From the NCBI RefSeq assembly GCF_023278565.1, contig NC_064679.1, forward strand, positions 5,388,501-5,452,500: DNA of 64,000 nt, read 5' to 3'. The notes beneath the pieces are model-generated. The model was not told the DNA's origin and ran no database searches. It was given only the letters and a program-made list of their open reading frames with translations. Both the position numbers and the translations under genes were made by a program. Below, one piece after another: positions 44,986 through 58,275 of the stretch (the first letter of the stretch is position 1; every line of letters begins with the position of its first letter). Origin of the DNA: Colletotrichum lupini. Taxonomy: Eukaryota > Ascomycota > Sordariomycetes > Glomerellales > Glomerellaceae.

Positions 44986-47193
44986 TGTTGTTGAGCGGTT
45001 GCGTAGATACGATATAGCTGTTTTGCGTCGATAGGCGCATGATCCGGTGAGCAGCCACACCCGTGGCTAGGTTGAGAGAACACTTCGTCATGTGCGGTTT
45101 CAAGAGGGCATAGAAGAGGTGTAGGACTCGAGGCAGAAGTCGTTTATTATAGCAGAGATAAGCCCCCCGACGGAGCAATCCGCCGGGGCCGTACCGTGTA
45201 TTACGTATTGGGGAAAACTAGGTATATTGCGCTCTATACCTAACTACTAATTAAAACTCCCGACCTTCTGCCGCAGTCCTCTAAGTTCTAGCCGTCTAGA
45301 GGGCGAGCTATACTTACTTTAACGTATATAAGACCTCTTAGTACTAGCCCGCGTAGGTAATTAAATCCCGTATTATATACTCCTTTTTATTAAAAGTTAA
45401 GGGACCCTTTATATATTCCTTTATATTTATAATATAGCCTATATTAGAGGGATTTTTAACTTTATAGAGTATAATTTCTAACTTAACGTTAATATATTAA
45501 ACTTTAACGTTTATATTAGCCTAGTTATTTATAATATTCGTATTATTACTTAGTTAGATTTTATATTATTAAAAAGTATTATATTACTCCTTAAGTATAC
45601 TTATATTAGTTATAATAACTAGGGCGTTAAGGGGGCCCAATTTATTAAGCCCTAGAGGGGGGGACCTATCGAGGGGTATTTTTAATAGAGTAGGTTCTAA
45701 ATAAGTAGTAGTTTATATATTAATAAGTTCGTTTAATAAGTTTATTTAGTAAATTTATTTAGTTTAAATAGAAAATAGCTTTAAGTAATATTAAAAATAA
45801 TAAGGATAAAAAGAATCTTTATAAGCTTTATTAAATATTAGCCCTTTTAGCCCTTTTTTAAAAAACCTCTACGTCGCTATTAAAGTTTAGAACTTTTATA
45901 ATTAAGAGCCGCCTTTAACTTTTATAACTAACTTCTATCGTCGACCTTTCTAACTAGTACTATCGTAAAATAAGTTACTTATCCCGAATTATATAGTAGT
46001 TTTTATATTAAACTATTATATTACGTTAAGTACATACTTAGGGTATATTATATATATTATATAATTAAAAAGTATACCGTATTATATAATTTCCTTTAAA
46101 AACGTAATCCTATAAAAGTCGATCTTTTATGCTTATAAAGCCGGAAAAAAACCACTATATAGTAGAGATAAGAAGGGGCCTTTATATATTCTTAACATAT
46201 ATTAAACTAATCTCTCTAATACGATATATCGAGATCGGGCTTAGAGTTCGATATCCTCCTTATTGAGAGATTTCTAGAAGTTTAAGGGGCTAGAGATATT
46301 TATTATCTACGTTTAACTTGTGCTTTGCCCGCGAAAAGACAGATTCGTTTATATAAGTCTACCGATTAGATATATATAAGTAGTTAGCTAGAGATTATAC
46401 TAAAAGAGAATCTTTTTAGTAAGTAGTAAGCGCGGATACTCGCTTAAATAGGCTATTTTTAATATATAATTAAGCTTAATAAATCTATCGAGCTTTAAAA
46501 ATAATTACTTTAACGAATTAATATTTTAAATAAGCGATAGGTTATAATTTTATAATACTAAGCCTATAACGTATTCCTCCCGGTTTAAAGTTATTTATTA
46601 ATATATAATAAGTACTAGTTTAAAGTCCGATAGACGTAGTATAAGCTATAGTTCTTATATTATAGGTAGCTAATAACGGGCTTTGTTAGTAATACTAATC
46701 GCAACTGATTTGTGCGAAGCTAGAGATATAAAATGACTTGGAATATATATTTCTTTCCCTTTTCTATTCTTATAAAGAGAGATATTTTCGTATTTATGTA
46801 CTAGATACTTAGTAATCTTCGTAAAAAGATTACTAATAGTAAATAGCCCAGATCTATTTTTAGATTTAACGTGACGACTAATTAATATTAGTTACGGAAT
46901 AACCAGATATGATTATTAAAGAAGCCTAGAATAGTAGGTATAGAACCGCGCTACTACTAGCTAGATCCCCTATAGTTACGCTCTCTAATATTATATTAAT
47001 AAGTAAGCTATATAAGTACTTTAGAGAGATAAAGAGGTTTCTTACTAGAAAAAGGTAATATATCCTCTATTACCTCTAACAGAGCTTACTTAATCGCTTT
47101 TACTATTAAGATTCCCTATATTATTCTTAAGTATAGAGTTTACCGATTTAATAGTTAATACTACTTATAATAAGCGCTATTAGTATTATATAT
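44986..47193. other. Gene-free stretch, AT-rich and RIP-like from about 45,220
   Basis: The first 200 bp are the unmutated 3' flank of the hydrolase, with a GC-rich hairpin-like element near 45164-45188. From about 45,220 the sequence becomes TpA-rich with no open frame, like the RIP-mutated transposons elsewhere. I found no match to the gypsy or copia elements or to the rDNA spacer, and no domain in any frame; it may be another dead repeat whose partner is outside the window. Confidence 0.5.
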
Positions 47194-49250
47194 ACTTACG
47201 CCCGCGCGTACTAAATATAGGTCCGTATATATTTTTATAATATACCTAGCGCTCGCTTATTATACTATTATTATTATTAAGCTACTACGACCTCGCTAGC
47301 GCCGCCTAGCTAATTATAAACTTATTTTAAAATACTTAGCGCCGCCTTTTTTAAAATACTTAGCATAGTACTTTTTATTATTAACTATATATACTTATGC
47401 ACACTGAAGTAACTTTTACGCTATATAAAGTACTTTTTAAAGTACTTAGTAGTACTTATTCTAAGGTACCTAGGGAGCTATTCTAAAGTACTTAGGCGGT
47501 CTATTCTAGGGTACCTAGGGAGCTATTTTAAAGTACCTGGGCGGTCTATTCTAGGGTACTTAGGGAGCTATTCTAGGGTACCTAGGCGGTCTGTTCTAGG
47601 GTACCTAGGCGGTCTGTTCTAGGGTACCTAGGGAGCTGTTCTAAGGTACCTAGGCAGTCTGTTCTAAAGTACCTAGGGAGCTGTTCTAAGGTACCTGGGC
47701 GGTCTATTCTAAGGTACCTAGGGCGGTTTTAGGGAGCCGGCGGTACCTCTTCTAAAGTACTTAGGGAGCTGTTTTAGGGTACCTGGGCGGTCTGTTCTAG
47801 GGTACCTAGGGCGGTTTTAGGGAGCCGGCAGCACCTCTTTTAGGGTACTTAGGGAGCTGTTCTAGGGTACCTAGGCGGTCTGTTCTAGGGTACCTAGAGC
47901 CTAATTCTATATATTTAATATTATACTTTTAAAGAAACTCCCTATTAAGCTTTTAATCTTAAACCTAGCTCTATACTTTATTAATATTTAAAATGAACTT
48001 AAGAAAACCCGTTTTTATTACTATAATCTTTTTATTATTATATTTTATTCTTCTTTTTTTAAACAATATTAGTATTTATATACTTAACATAAAAGGCTTT
48101 AGTAATTAGTGTTAAATCCGTTTTATAAAAGCTTTAAATATTTTATTTATATACTTTATTATTGACTTACGTAGTAGTTTTCTATTTTTTCCTTCTTTTT
48201 TCATACTCTTGTATTTTAAAGTTCTTATAAAGCGTAGTACTATAATATATAAAAAATAAAACTCCCCTATCTAATTAAGAACGCTCTACCTAGCTTTTTA
48301 TTATTAAATTCCGTTTTTCGTACCTTAGAAAGGTATAAACGTACTTATCTTCTACAACTATTCCAAGTTAAAATCGACGTATTACCTCATACTCAGTACG
48401 TAGTTCAGTTTTTATTTCCCGAATAATCTTATTTATTCTTACCAAGTTCTCTTCTAGGGTACCTAGGCCCTCCGACCGCTTTTTATAATACCTAGGGCTT
48501 CGCTTTAAGCTATTTAGGCCGGCCCTAGGGCCCTTATAGCGCTTGCTCTAGGGTACCTGGTCTACGTGTTCTGGGGTACCTGGGGAGCTGTTCTAGGGTA
48601 CTTAGAGCCTTCTCGGGGCACTCGCCGCACCTGCTCTAGGGTACCTAGGGCGGTCTCGGGGAGCTGGCGGCACCTGCTCTAGGGTACCTAGGGACCTGTT
48701 CTAGGGTACCTGGGCAGTCTGTTCTAGGGCCCCTGGGGCGGTCTTGGGGAGCTGCTAGTACCTGCTCTAGGGTACTTGGGGAGCTGTTCTAGGGTACCTG
48801 GGGCGGTCTTGGGGCACTCGCCGCACCTATTTAGAGGCACTTACGGCGCCTATTTTGGGGTACTTAGTAGTACTATCTTTTTTAGGGTACTTAGAGCCTT
48901 CTTAAGCTACTCGCGGCACTTAGTTTAGGGTACTTAGAGCGGCCCTAGTATACTTAAAAACGACTAGCTCCGTGCCGTTTATTTTAGGGTACCTAGGCAC
49001 TACGTAATGCCTTTAGCCTAGCTAGCCGTTTCCTATTTTAGGGTACCTAGCGACGTAACATAGTACTTAACTACCTCGGGAGCGCCCGGGCGGCTACCGT
49101 TATTACTATTATTACCGAAACTAGCGAGATACCTCGTACCCTCGCGGCCCGCGGCTACTAAAGTTTATAAAAAAATCGAGGTAAAAAAGGGCTTACCTTT
49201 AGTAGATCGTAATAATAAGGCTACTCTACTACTTATAGGACCCTTTTATA
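47194..49250 (-). repeat. Inverted, RIP-mutated rDNA fragment (28S 3' tail plus intergenic spacer)
   Basis: Read on the minus strand from 49250, the sequence begins with the last about 80 nt of 28S (compare 58195-58275 and 50750-50825) and runs through the spacer: GGTACC-type repeats, the AT-rich spacer core (47890-48480, matching 58970-59540), more repeats, and a part matching 60170-60345 at 47195-47450. It is therefore in opposite orientation to the rest of the array. RIP-type transitions are dense in the unique parts and sparse in the GC-rich short repeats. Confidence 0.85.
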
Positions 49251-50825
49251 CCTCGACGTCCCTTAAAAATCCGCAAAAAAAAATAATTCTTACGCTAAGT
49301 CGTATTTATAACCATAATAAGTCTCTAAAATAAACAGCCTCTAGTTAATAAAATAATATAGATAAGGGAAGTTAGCAAAATAGATCCGTAACTTCGGGAT
49401 AAGGATTAGCTTTAAGGGTTAAGTACGTTAGGCTTTGGGCGGACGGCTTAGGAGTAAGTCGTTACTAGCTAAGTAACTAGCTAGAGGTTTTTAATACTCG
49501 GGTTCTAACGCCCTTAGTAAGCTTCGGCCGTCCGGCGTACGGTTAATAACTAACTTAGAACTAATACGGATAAAGGGAATCTAACTATCTAATTAAAATA
49601 TAGTATTACAATAGCTAGAAAGTAATATTAACGTAATATAATTTCTACCTAGTGCTCTAAATATTAAAATAAAGGAATTTAACTAAGCGCGGGTAAACGG
49701 CGGGAGTAACTATAACTTTCTTAAAATAACTAAATACCTCGTTATCTAATTAGTAACGCGTATAAATAGATTAACGAGATTCCCACTATCCCTATTTACT
49801 ATCTAGCGAAACTATAGCTAAGGGAACGGGCTTAGTAGAATTAGCGGGGAAAGAAGACCTTATTAAGCTTAACTCTAGTTTAATATTATAAAAAGATATA
49901 GGAGGTATAGGATAAGTAGGAGCTTCGGCGCCGGTAAAATACTACTACTCTTATTATTTTTTTACTTATTTAATAAAGCGGGGCTAGATTTACGTCTAAC
50001 TTCTAGTTTTAAGGTCCTTCGCGGGCCGACCCGGGTTAAAGATATTGTTAAGTAGGGAGTTTGGCTAGAGCGGCATATTTATTAAACTATAACGCAGGTG
50101 TCCTAAGGGGGGCTTATAGAGAATAGAAATCTCTAGTAGAATAAAAGGGTAAAAGTCCTCTTAATTTTAATTTTTAGTATAAATATAAACTATAAAAGTG
50201 TAGCCTATCGATCCTTTAGTCCCTCGAAATTTAAGGCTAGAGGTACTAAAAAAGTTATTATAGGAATAACTAGCTTGTGGCGGCCAAGCGTTTATAGCAA
50301 CGTCGCTTTTTAATCCTTCGATATTAGCTCTTCTTATTATACTAAAGTAGAATTCGGTAAGCGTTAGATTATTTACCTATTAATAGGGAACGTAAGCTAG
50401 GTTTAGACCGTTATGAGATAGGTTAGTTTTACCTTACTAATAACCTCGTTGTAATAGTAATTGAGCTTAGTACGAGAGGAACCGCTTATTTAGATAATTA
50501 GTTTTTGTAGCTATTTAACCGGGTAGTGCTACGATACTACTATTTGCTAGATAATAGCTAAACGCTTCTAAATTAGAATCTATACTAAAACGCGACGATA
50601 CTTCCCGCACGTATAAATAAATACAAATAAGTTCTAGCTTAGCGTCTTAATAAGCGATTCCTTTACTACTCTCGAAGTAAGTAGTAATATTTTGCGAATT
50701 ATAATTTTAATACGAGCGGGGTTAAATCCTTTATAAACGACTTAGATATGCGAAAGGGTCCTATAAGTAGTAAAGTAGCTTTATTGTTACGATTTACTAA
50801 GGGTAAGCCCTTTTTTACCTCGATT
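49251..50825 (+). pseudogene. Truncated RIP-mutated 28S rRNA gene (3' part)
   Basis: It matches 56701-58275 of the next unit, so about 1.58 kb of the 3' half of 28S remains. Its 5' end abuts the inverted fragment. Recognisable conserved words, such as the one around AGTACGAGAGGAACCG (near 50470), survive among many C-to-T and G-to-A changes. It cannot give a functional rRNA. Confidence 0.88.
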
Positions 50826-52647
50826 TTTTTATAAATTTTAATAGCCGCGGGCCGCGAGGGTACGAGGTATTTCGCTAGCTTTAGTAGCGGTAGTAATAAC
50901 GGTAGCCGCCCGGGCGCTCTCGAGGTAGCTAAGTACTATATTACGTTGCTAAGTACCTTAAAATAAGAAACGGCCGGCTAAGCTAAGGGCGTTATATAGT
51001 ACCTAAGTACCCTAAAATAAACAGCACGGAGCTAGTCGTTTCTAAGTATACTAGGGCCGCTCTAAGTACCCTAAACTAAGTACTACGAGTAGCTTAAGAA
51101 GGCTCCGAGTACCCTAAAAAAGATAGTGCTACTAAGTACTTTAAAATAGGCGCCGTAAGTGCCTCTAAATAGGTACAGCGAGTGCCCTAAGACCGCCCCA
51201 AGTACCCTAGAACAGCTCCCTAAGTACCCTAGAGTAGGTACTAGCAGCTCCCTAAGACCGCCCCAGGGGCCCTAGAATAGACCGCCCAGGTACCCTAGAA
51301 CAGGTCCCTAGGTACCCTAGAGCAGGTGCCGCTAGCTCCCCGAGACCGCCCCAGGTACCCTAGAGCAGGTGCCGCCAGCTCCCCGAGACCGCCCCAGGTA
51401 CCCTAGAACAGACCACCCAAGTACCCTAGAACAGCTCCCCAGGTACCCTAGAGCAGGTGCCGCTAGCTCCCCGAGACCGCCCCAGGTACCCTAGAACAGA
51501 CTACCTAAGTACCCTAGAATAGCTCCCTAGGTACCCTAGAGCAGGTGCCGCCGGCTCCCCGAGACCGCCCCAGGTACCCTAGAATAGACTACCTAAGTAC
51601 CCTAGAATAGGTCCCTAGGTACCCTAGAGTAGGTGCCGCCGGCTCCCCGAGACCGCCCTAGGTACCCTAGAATAGGTATTACTAGGTACCTTAGAAAGTA
51701 CCTCGTATAGCGTAAAAGTTATTTAGGCGCGCGTAGGTATACGTGGCTAATATTAAAAAGTACTATGCTAGGTACCCTAAAAGAGGCGGTACTAAGTACC
51801 TTAAAATAAGTTCGTGGCTAGGTAGGTAGCGCTATTAAAGTTATAGCGGCCTAGTAATAATAGTAATATAATAAGCGAGCGCCGGGTATATTATAGGAAT
51901 GCGTACGGACCTATATTTAGCGTACGCGGGCGTAAGTTAATTTTTTTATTTTCTTATATAAATCTTTTTTTTAAGAAATGTTTTTTTAGGGGAAAACTTA
52001 GTATAATAGAGTTAACCCCTAAAAAGCGCCGCAGGGCTTATAAAAAGAGAGCGAGTATAGTTTACGAGTAGCATAGCGCAACTACTCTACCTTAGTATAT
52101 AATAATAATAGCGAGTGCGCTATAAAAAAGTAGCGTAGTAATCGAACGTCCCGTATTTTATAAATTATAATATCGTAACCGCCTAACCGGCCCTATAAAT
52201 AATTACGTCTTAGCTAGCGGCGGTTTATAACTATAATTACTTATAAGCGTAACGGCCGCTCTAGCGGACCGTTAGACTTATATTCCCTAATAGGATTAGT
52301 ACGCTTCGGCGCCCTAGTCCCTAAAAATAAGCTCTATAAATAAATAGCTACTAATTAGCCTTTTACTAAGTATTAAGAAAAAAACGCCCGCTACGGATAC
52401 TAAATAATTAAAGCGGCGGGGCTAGTCTCTTTTTTTAAGGCCCCCTAGCTACGCTTAGCGCGGCGAACGGGGCTCTAAGGAACGAGGGGTAAAAAGCTAG
52501 AAGTTATAGGGGCGCTAGTTAGCCTAGCTAATAAGCCGCCTCCGTAGTACGAGCGCTATCCCTAAGGACAGTAGCCCGCTTAACTTATAATATAATCTCT
52601 TCGGCCGCCGCTCGCAGCGCTAATAGCCCTAACGGGCTTACAATAGT
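50826..52647 (+). repeat. RIP-mutated rDNA intergenic spacer, short form (about 1.82 kb)
   Basis: Spacer between the truncated 28S and the mutated 18S. It contains arrays of repeats around the word GTACCCTAGA (51,190-51,690) and a 5' external transcribed region aligning with 60,110-61,060. The AT-rich core present in the other spacers (58,930-59,560) is absent. Confidence 0.85.
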
Positions 52648-54443
52648 TACCTAGTTAATTTTACTAATAGTTATATACTTATTTTAAAAATTAAGTTATA
52701 TATATCTAAGTTTAAATAATTTTATTATAAAACTACGAATAGCTTATTATATAAGTTATTGTTTATTTAATAGTACCTTACTATATAGATAACCGTAGTA
52801 ATTCTAGAGCTAATATATACTAAAAACCTCGACTTCGGAAGAGGTATATTTATTAAATTAAAAACCAATACCCTTCGGGGCTTACTAGTAATTTATAATA
52901 ACCTCTCGAATTACATAGCCTTACGCCGGCGATAGTTTATTTAAATTTCTTCCTTATTAACTTTCGATACTAGAGTAGTATTTTAATATAGTTATAACGG
53001 GTAACAGAGGGTTAGGGCTCGACCCCGGAAAAAGAGCTTAAAAAACGGCTACTATATCTAAAAAAAGTAATAAGCACGCAAATTACCCAATCCCGATACG
53101 GGGAGGTAGTAACAATAAATACTAATACAGGGCTCTTTTAGGTCTTATAATTAAAATAAGTATAATTTAAATCCCTTAACAAAGAATAATTAGAGGGCAA
53201 GTCTAGTACTAGTAGCCGCGGTAATTCTAGCTCTAATAGTATATATTAAAGTTATTATAGTTAAAAAGCTCGTAATAAAACCTTAGGCCTAGCTAGCCGG
53301 TCCGCCTTACCGCGTATACTAGTCCGGCCGGGCCTTTTTCTCTATAGAATTATATACCCTTTACTAAGTATACCAGGGAAACAGGACTTTTACTTTAAAA
53401 AAATTAAAGTACTCCAGGCAGGCCTTTGCTCAAATACATTAGTATAAAATAATAAAATAAGACGTATAGTTCTATTTTATTAGTTTCTAAGACCGCCGTA
53501 ATAATTAATAAGGACAGTCGGGGGCATTAGTATTCAATTATCAGAGGTAAAATTCTTAGATTTATTAAAGACTAACTACTACGAAAGCATTTACTAAGGA
53601 TGTTTTCATTTATTAAGAACGAAAGTTAGGGGATCGAAGACGATTAAATACCGTCATAGTTTTAACTATAAACTATACTAACTAGGGATCGGACGATATT
53701 ATTTTTTAACTCGTTCAGTACTTTATAAAAAATTAAAGTGCTTAGGCTCTAGGGGGAGTATAGTCATAAAGCTAAAACTTAAAAAAATTAACGGAAGGGT
53801 ACTACTAAGGGTAGAGCCTGTAGCTTAATTTAACTTAACACAGGGAAACTTACTAAGTCTAGATATAATAAAGATTAACAGATTAAGAGCTCTTTCTTAA
53901 TTTTGTAGGTAGTAGTATATAGCCGTTCTTAGTTAGTAAAGTGATTTATCTACTTAATTATAATAACGAACGAGACTTTAACTTACTAAATAGCCCGTAT
54001 TACTTTAGTAGTACGCTAGCTTTTTAAAAGGACTATTAGCTTAAACCGATAGAAATTTAAAGTAATAATAGGTCTATAATACCCTTAGATATTCTAGGCC
54101 GCACGCGCATTATACTAACGGAGCTAGCGAGTTCTCTTTTAACTAAAAGGCCCGGGTAATCTTATTAAACTCCGTCGTACTAAGGATAGAGCATTATAAT
54201 TATTACTCTTTAACGAGGAATCCCTAATAAGCGTAAGTTATTAGCTTATGTTAATTACGTCCCTACTCTTTATATATACCGCCCGTCGCTATTACTAATT
54301 AAATAGCTTAGTAAGGCTTTCGGACTAGCTTAGAGAAGTAGGTAACCGCTACTTAGGGTTAGAAAGTTATCTAAACTCGGTTATTTAGAAGAAATAAAAA
54401 TCGTAATAAGGTTTTTATTAGTAAACTAGCGGAGGGATTATTA
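52648..54443 (+). pseudogene. RIP-mutated 18S rRNA gene, full length
   Basis: 1,796 bp align end to end with the clean 18S at 61061-62855 and differ mostly by C-to-T and G-to-A changes, including in universally conserved stems (the start reads TACCTAGTTAATTTT). No insertion or group I intron. Non-functional in sequence. Confidence 0.93.
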
Positions 54444-54624
54444 CTAAGTTACCGTTCTATAACCTTTTATAAACGTACTTAATTGTTATTTTGGTGGGTA
54501 GGGGAAGCCTCTTGCGGGCCTCCCCTCCTAGCGCCGGCCCCTATTACGAGGACGGGGCGCCTGCTAAAAGAAACTAAACTCTATTTATATAACGTCTCTT
54601 CTAAGTAGCATAAGTAAATAATTA
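54444..54624 (+). pseudogene. RIP-mutated ITS1
   Basis: Collinear with 62856-63036, with RIP-type transitions. It would mislead barcoding if amplified. Confidence 0.88.
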
Positions 54625-54782
54625 AAACTTTTAATAACGGATCTCTTAGTTCTAGTATCGATAAAGAACGTAGCGAAATACGATAAGTAATATAAATTAT
54701 AGAATTTAGTAAATTATTGAATTTTTAAACGCATATTGCGCTCGCTAGTATTCTAGCGAGTATACTTATTTGAGCGTTATTT
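54625..54782 (+). pseudogene. RIP-mutated 5.8S rRNA gene
   Basis: Aligns with 63037-63194. Normally invariant positions are changed, for example GAACGTAGCGAAATACGATAAG-type substitutions of the canonical core. Confidence 0.9.
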
Positions 54783-54939
54783 TAACCCTTAAGTACCGCT
54801 TAGTTTTAGGGCCCTACGGTATACGTAGGCCCTTAAAAGTAGTAGCGGACCCTCCCGGAGCCTCTTTTGCGTAGTAATTAACGTCTTATACTAGGATTTA
54901 GAAGGACTCTTACCGTAAAACCCCCTAATTTTTTATAAG
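54783..54939 (+). pseudogene. RIP-mutated ITS2
   Basis: Collinear with 63195-63351 with scattered C/T and G/A transitions. Confidence 0.86.
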
Positions 54940-57900
54940 TTAACCTCGGATTAAGTAAGAATACCCGCTAAATTTAAGTATATTAATAAGCGGAGGAAAA
55001 GAAACTAATAGGGATTACCTTAGTAACGGTAAGTAAAGCGGCAATAGCTTAAATTTAAAATCTAGCCCCAAGCCCGAGTTATAATTTATAGAGGATACTT
55101 TTAGCGCGGTGCCTTTTAAGTTCTCTAGAACGGGACGCTATAGAGGGTAAAAGCCCCGTATGGTTAGATACTAAGCCTTTATAAAGCTCCTTTAACGAGT
55201 TAAGTAGTTTAGGAATGCTGCTCTAAATAGGAGGTATATTTTTTCTAAAACTAAATATTAGCTAGAGACCGATAGCGTATAAGTAGAGTAATTAAAAAAT
55301 AAAAAGTACTTTAGAAAGAGGGTTAAATAGTATATAAAATTATTAAAAAGGAAGCGCTTATGACTAGACTTATGTTTAGTAAATTACCTAGCTCTCGTAG
55401 CTAGGGCACTTTGCTAGTATAGGCTAGTATTAGCTTACCGTTAGGGATAAAAGCTTTAAAAACGTAGCTCCTCTCGGGGAGTATTATAGCTTATTATATA
55501 ATACCCTTTAGCGGGCTAAAGTACGCGCTCCGTAAGGATACTAGCATAATAGTTATTAGCGACCCATTTTAAAATACGGACTAAGGAGTTAACCTTATAT
55601 ACGAGTATTTAGGTATTAAACCCCTATACGTAATAAAAGTAAACGTAAGTAAGAGCTTTAGCATATTATTGACCAATCCTAATATTCTCAGATAGATTTA
55701 AATAAGAGTATATAGGGTTAGACCCGAAAGAAAGTAAACTATGCGTATATAGGGTAAAGCTAGAGGAAACTCTAATAGAGGCTCGTAGTAGTTCTAACGT
55801 ACAAATCAATCGTTAAATATGCATATAGGGGCAAAAAACTAATCGAACCTTTTAGTAACTAGTTTCTACCGAAGTTTCCCTTAGGATAGTAGTATTAAGC
55901 TTAGTTTTATAAGGTAAAGCGAATAATTAGGGACTCGGGGGCTATTTTTTGCCTTTATCTATTCTCAAACTTTAAATATATAAGAAGCCCTCGTTACTTA
56001 GTTAAACGTGGGCATTCGAATATATTAATACTAGTGGGCTATTTTTAATAAGTAGAACTAGCAATACGAGATAAACCGAACGCGAGGTTAAGGTACTAGA
56101 GTAGTCGCTTATTAAATACTATAAAAAGTATTAGTATATCTTAACAGCAGGACAGTAACTATAGAAATCGGAATCTACTAAGGACTATATAACAACTTAC
56201 CTACCGAATATACTAGCCCTAAAAATAAATAGCGCTTAAGTAACTTACCTATACCTCGCCCTTAATATAAAAACGATGCGCTAAAGAGTAAGCGAACGTA
56301 GAGGTTAATAACAAAGCCTAGGGCATAAGCCTAGGTAGAACGGCCTCTAGTACAGATCTTAGTAATAATAATAAATACTTTAATAAGAACTTAAAGGACC
56401 GAAGTAGGGAAAGGTTCTATATAAATAGCAGTTAGATATAGGTTAATCGATCCTAAACTATAAAGAAGTTCTATTTTAAAGGGGCACTTATGCCCCGTAT
56501 AGTAAAAGGGAAGCTAGTTAATATTCTAGTACCTAGATATAGGTTTTGCGCGGCAACGTAACTAAACGCAGAGATAACGGCGGGGGCCCCGGGTAGAGTT
56601 CTCTTTTTTTTTTAACGGTCTATTACCCTAAAATCGGTTTATCTAGAGCTAAGGTTTAATAGCTAAAAGAGCCTAGCACTTCTATTAGGTCTAGTGCGCT
56701 CTCGACGTCCTTTAAAAATCCGTAAGAAAGAATAATTCTTACGCTAAGTCGTACTTATAACTATAGCAGGTCTTTAAAATAAATAGCCTCTAGTTAATAA
56801 AATAATATAAATAAGAGAAGTCGGTAAAATAGATCTATAACTTTAAGATAAAGATTAGCTCTAAGGGTTAAGTACGTTAGGCTTTGGGCGGACGGCTTAG
56901 GAGCAGGTCGCTACTAGCTAGGTAACCGGCCGGAGGCTTCTAGCACTCGGGTTTTAACGCCCTTAGTAAGCTTCGGCCGTTTAGCGTATGGTTAATAACT
57001 AACTTAGAACTAATACGGATAAAGGGAATCTAACTATCTAATTAAAATATAGTATTATAATAGCTAAAAAGTAGTATTAACGCAATATAATTTCTACCTA
57101 GTGCTTTAAATATTAAAATAAAAGAATTTAACTAAGCGCGGGTAAACGGCGGGAGTAACTATAACTCTTTTAAAGTAGCTAAATGCCTCGTTATCTAATT
57201 AGTAACGCGTATAAATAGATTAACGAGATTCTTACTATCCCTATTTACTATTTAGCGAAACTATAGCTAAAGGAACGGGCTTAGTAGAATTAGCGGGGAA
57301 AGAAGACCTTGTTAAGCTTAACTCTAGTTTAATATTATAAAAAGATATAGGAGGTATAAGATAGGTAGGAGCTTCGGCGCCGGTGAAATACTACTATTCT
57401 TATTATTTTTTTACTTATTTAATAAAGCGGGGCTGGATTTACGTCTAATTTCTAGTTTTAAGGTCCTTCGCGGGCCGACCCGGGTTAAAGATATTATTAG
57501 GTAGGGAGTTTAGCTAGGGCGGCATATTTATTAAACTATAACGCAGGTATCCTAAGGGGGGCTTATAGAAAATAAAAATCTCTAGTAAAATAAAAAGGTA
57601 AAAGTCCCCTTAATTTTAATTTTTAATATAAATATAAACTATAAAAGTATAGCCTATTAATCTTTTAATCCCTCGAAATTTAAGGCTAGAGGTACTAAAA
57701 AAGTTATTATAGGGATAACTAGCTTATAGCGGCTAAGCGTTTATAGCGACGTCGCTTTTTAATCTTTTGATATCGGCTCTTTTTATTATACCAAAGTAGA
57801 ATTCGGTAAGCGTTAGATTATTTACCTATTAATAGGGAACGTGAGCTAGGTTTAGACCGTCGTAAGATAGGTTAGTTTTACTTTATTAATAACTTCGTCG

Positions 57901-58275
57901 TAATAATAATTAAGCTTAGTACGAGAGGAACCGCTTATTTAAATAATTAGTTTTTGTAGCTATTCGACTGGGTAGTGCCGCGATATTACTATTTATTAGA
58001 TAATAGCTAAACGCCTCTAAGTTAAAATCTATATTAAAACGCGACGATACCTCCCGTATGTATAAATAAATATGAATAAGCTCTGGCTTAGCGTTTTAAT
58101 AAGCGATTCCTCTACTATTCTTAAAGCGAGTAGTAGTATTTTGCGAATTATAATTTTAGTACGAGCGGGGTTAAATCTTTTATAAACGACTTAGATATGT
58201 AAAAGGGTCTTATAAATAGTAGAATAGCCTTATTATTACGATTTATTAAGAGTAAGCCCTTTTTTACTTCGATTT
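54940..58275 (+). pseudogene. RIP-mutated 28S rRNA gene, full length
   Basis: About 3.34 kb, the normal length for an ascomycete 28S without introns. The first 650 nt align with the clean copy at 63352-64000. The 3' end was placed by analogy with the yeast 25S end after the conserved TACGATTTATTAAGAGTAAG-type word near 58236-58256. Dense transitions throughout. Confidence 0.9.

Noticed and set aside
44070..45083. 337-codon frame antisense to the hydrolase
   Set aside because: Shadow of a GC-rich gene; the plus strand has a complete catalytic triad and the antisense product has no motif.
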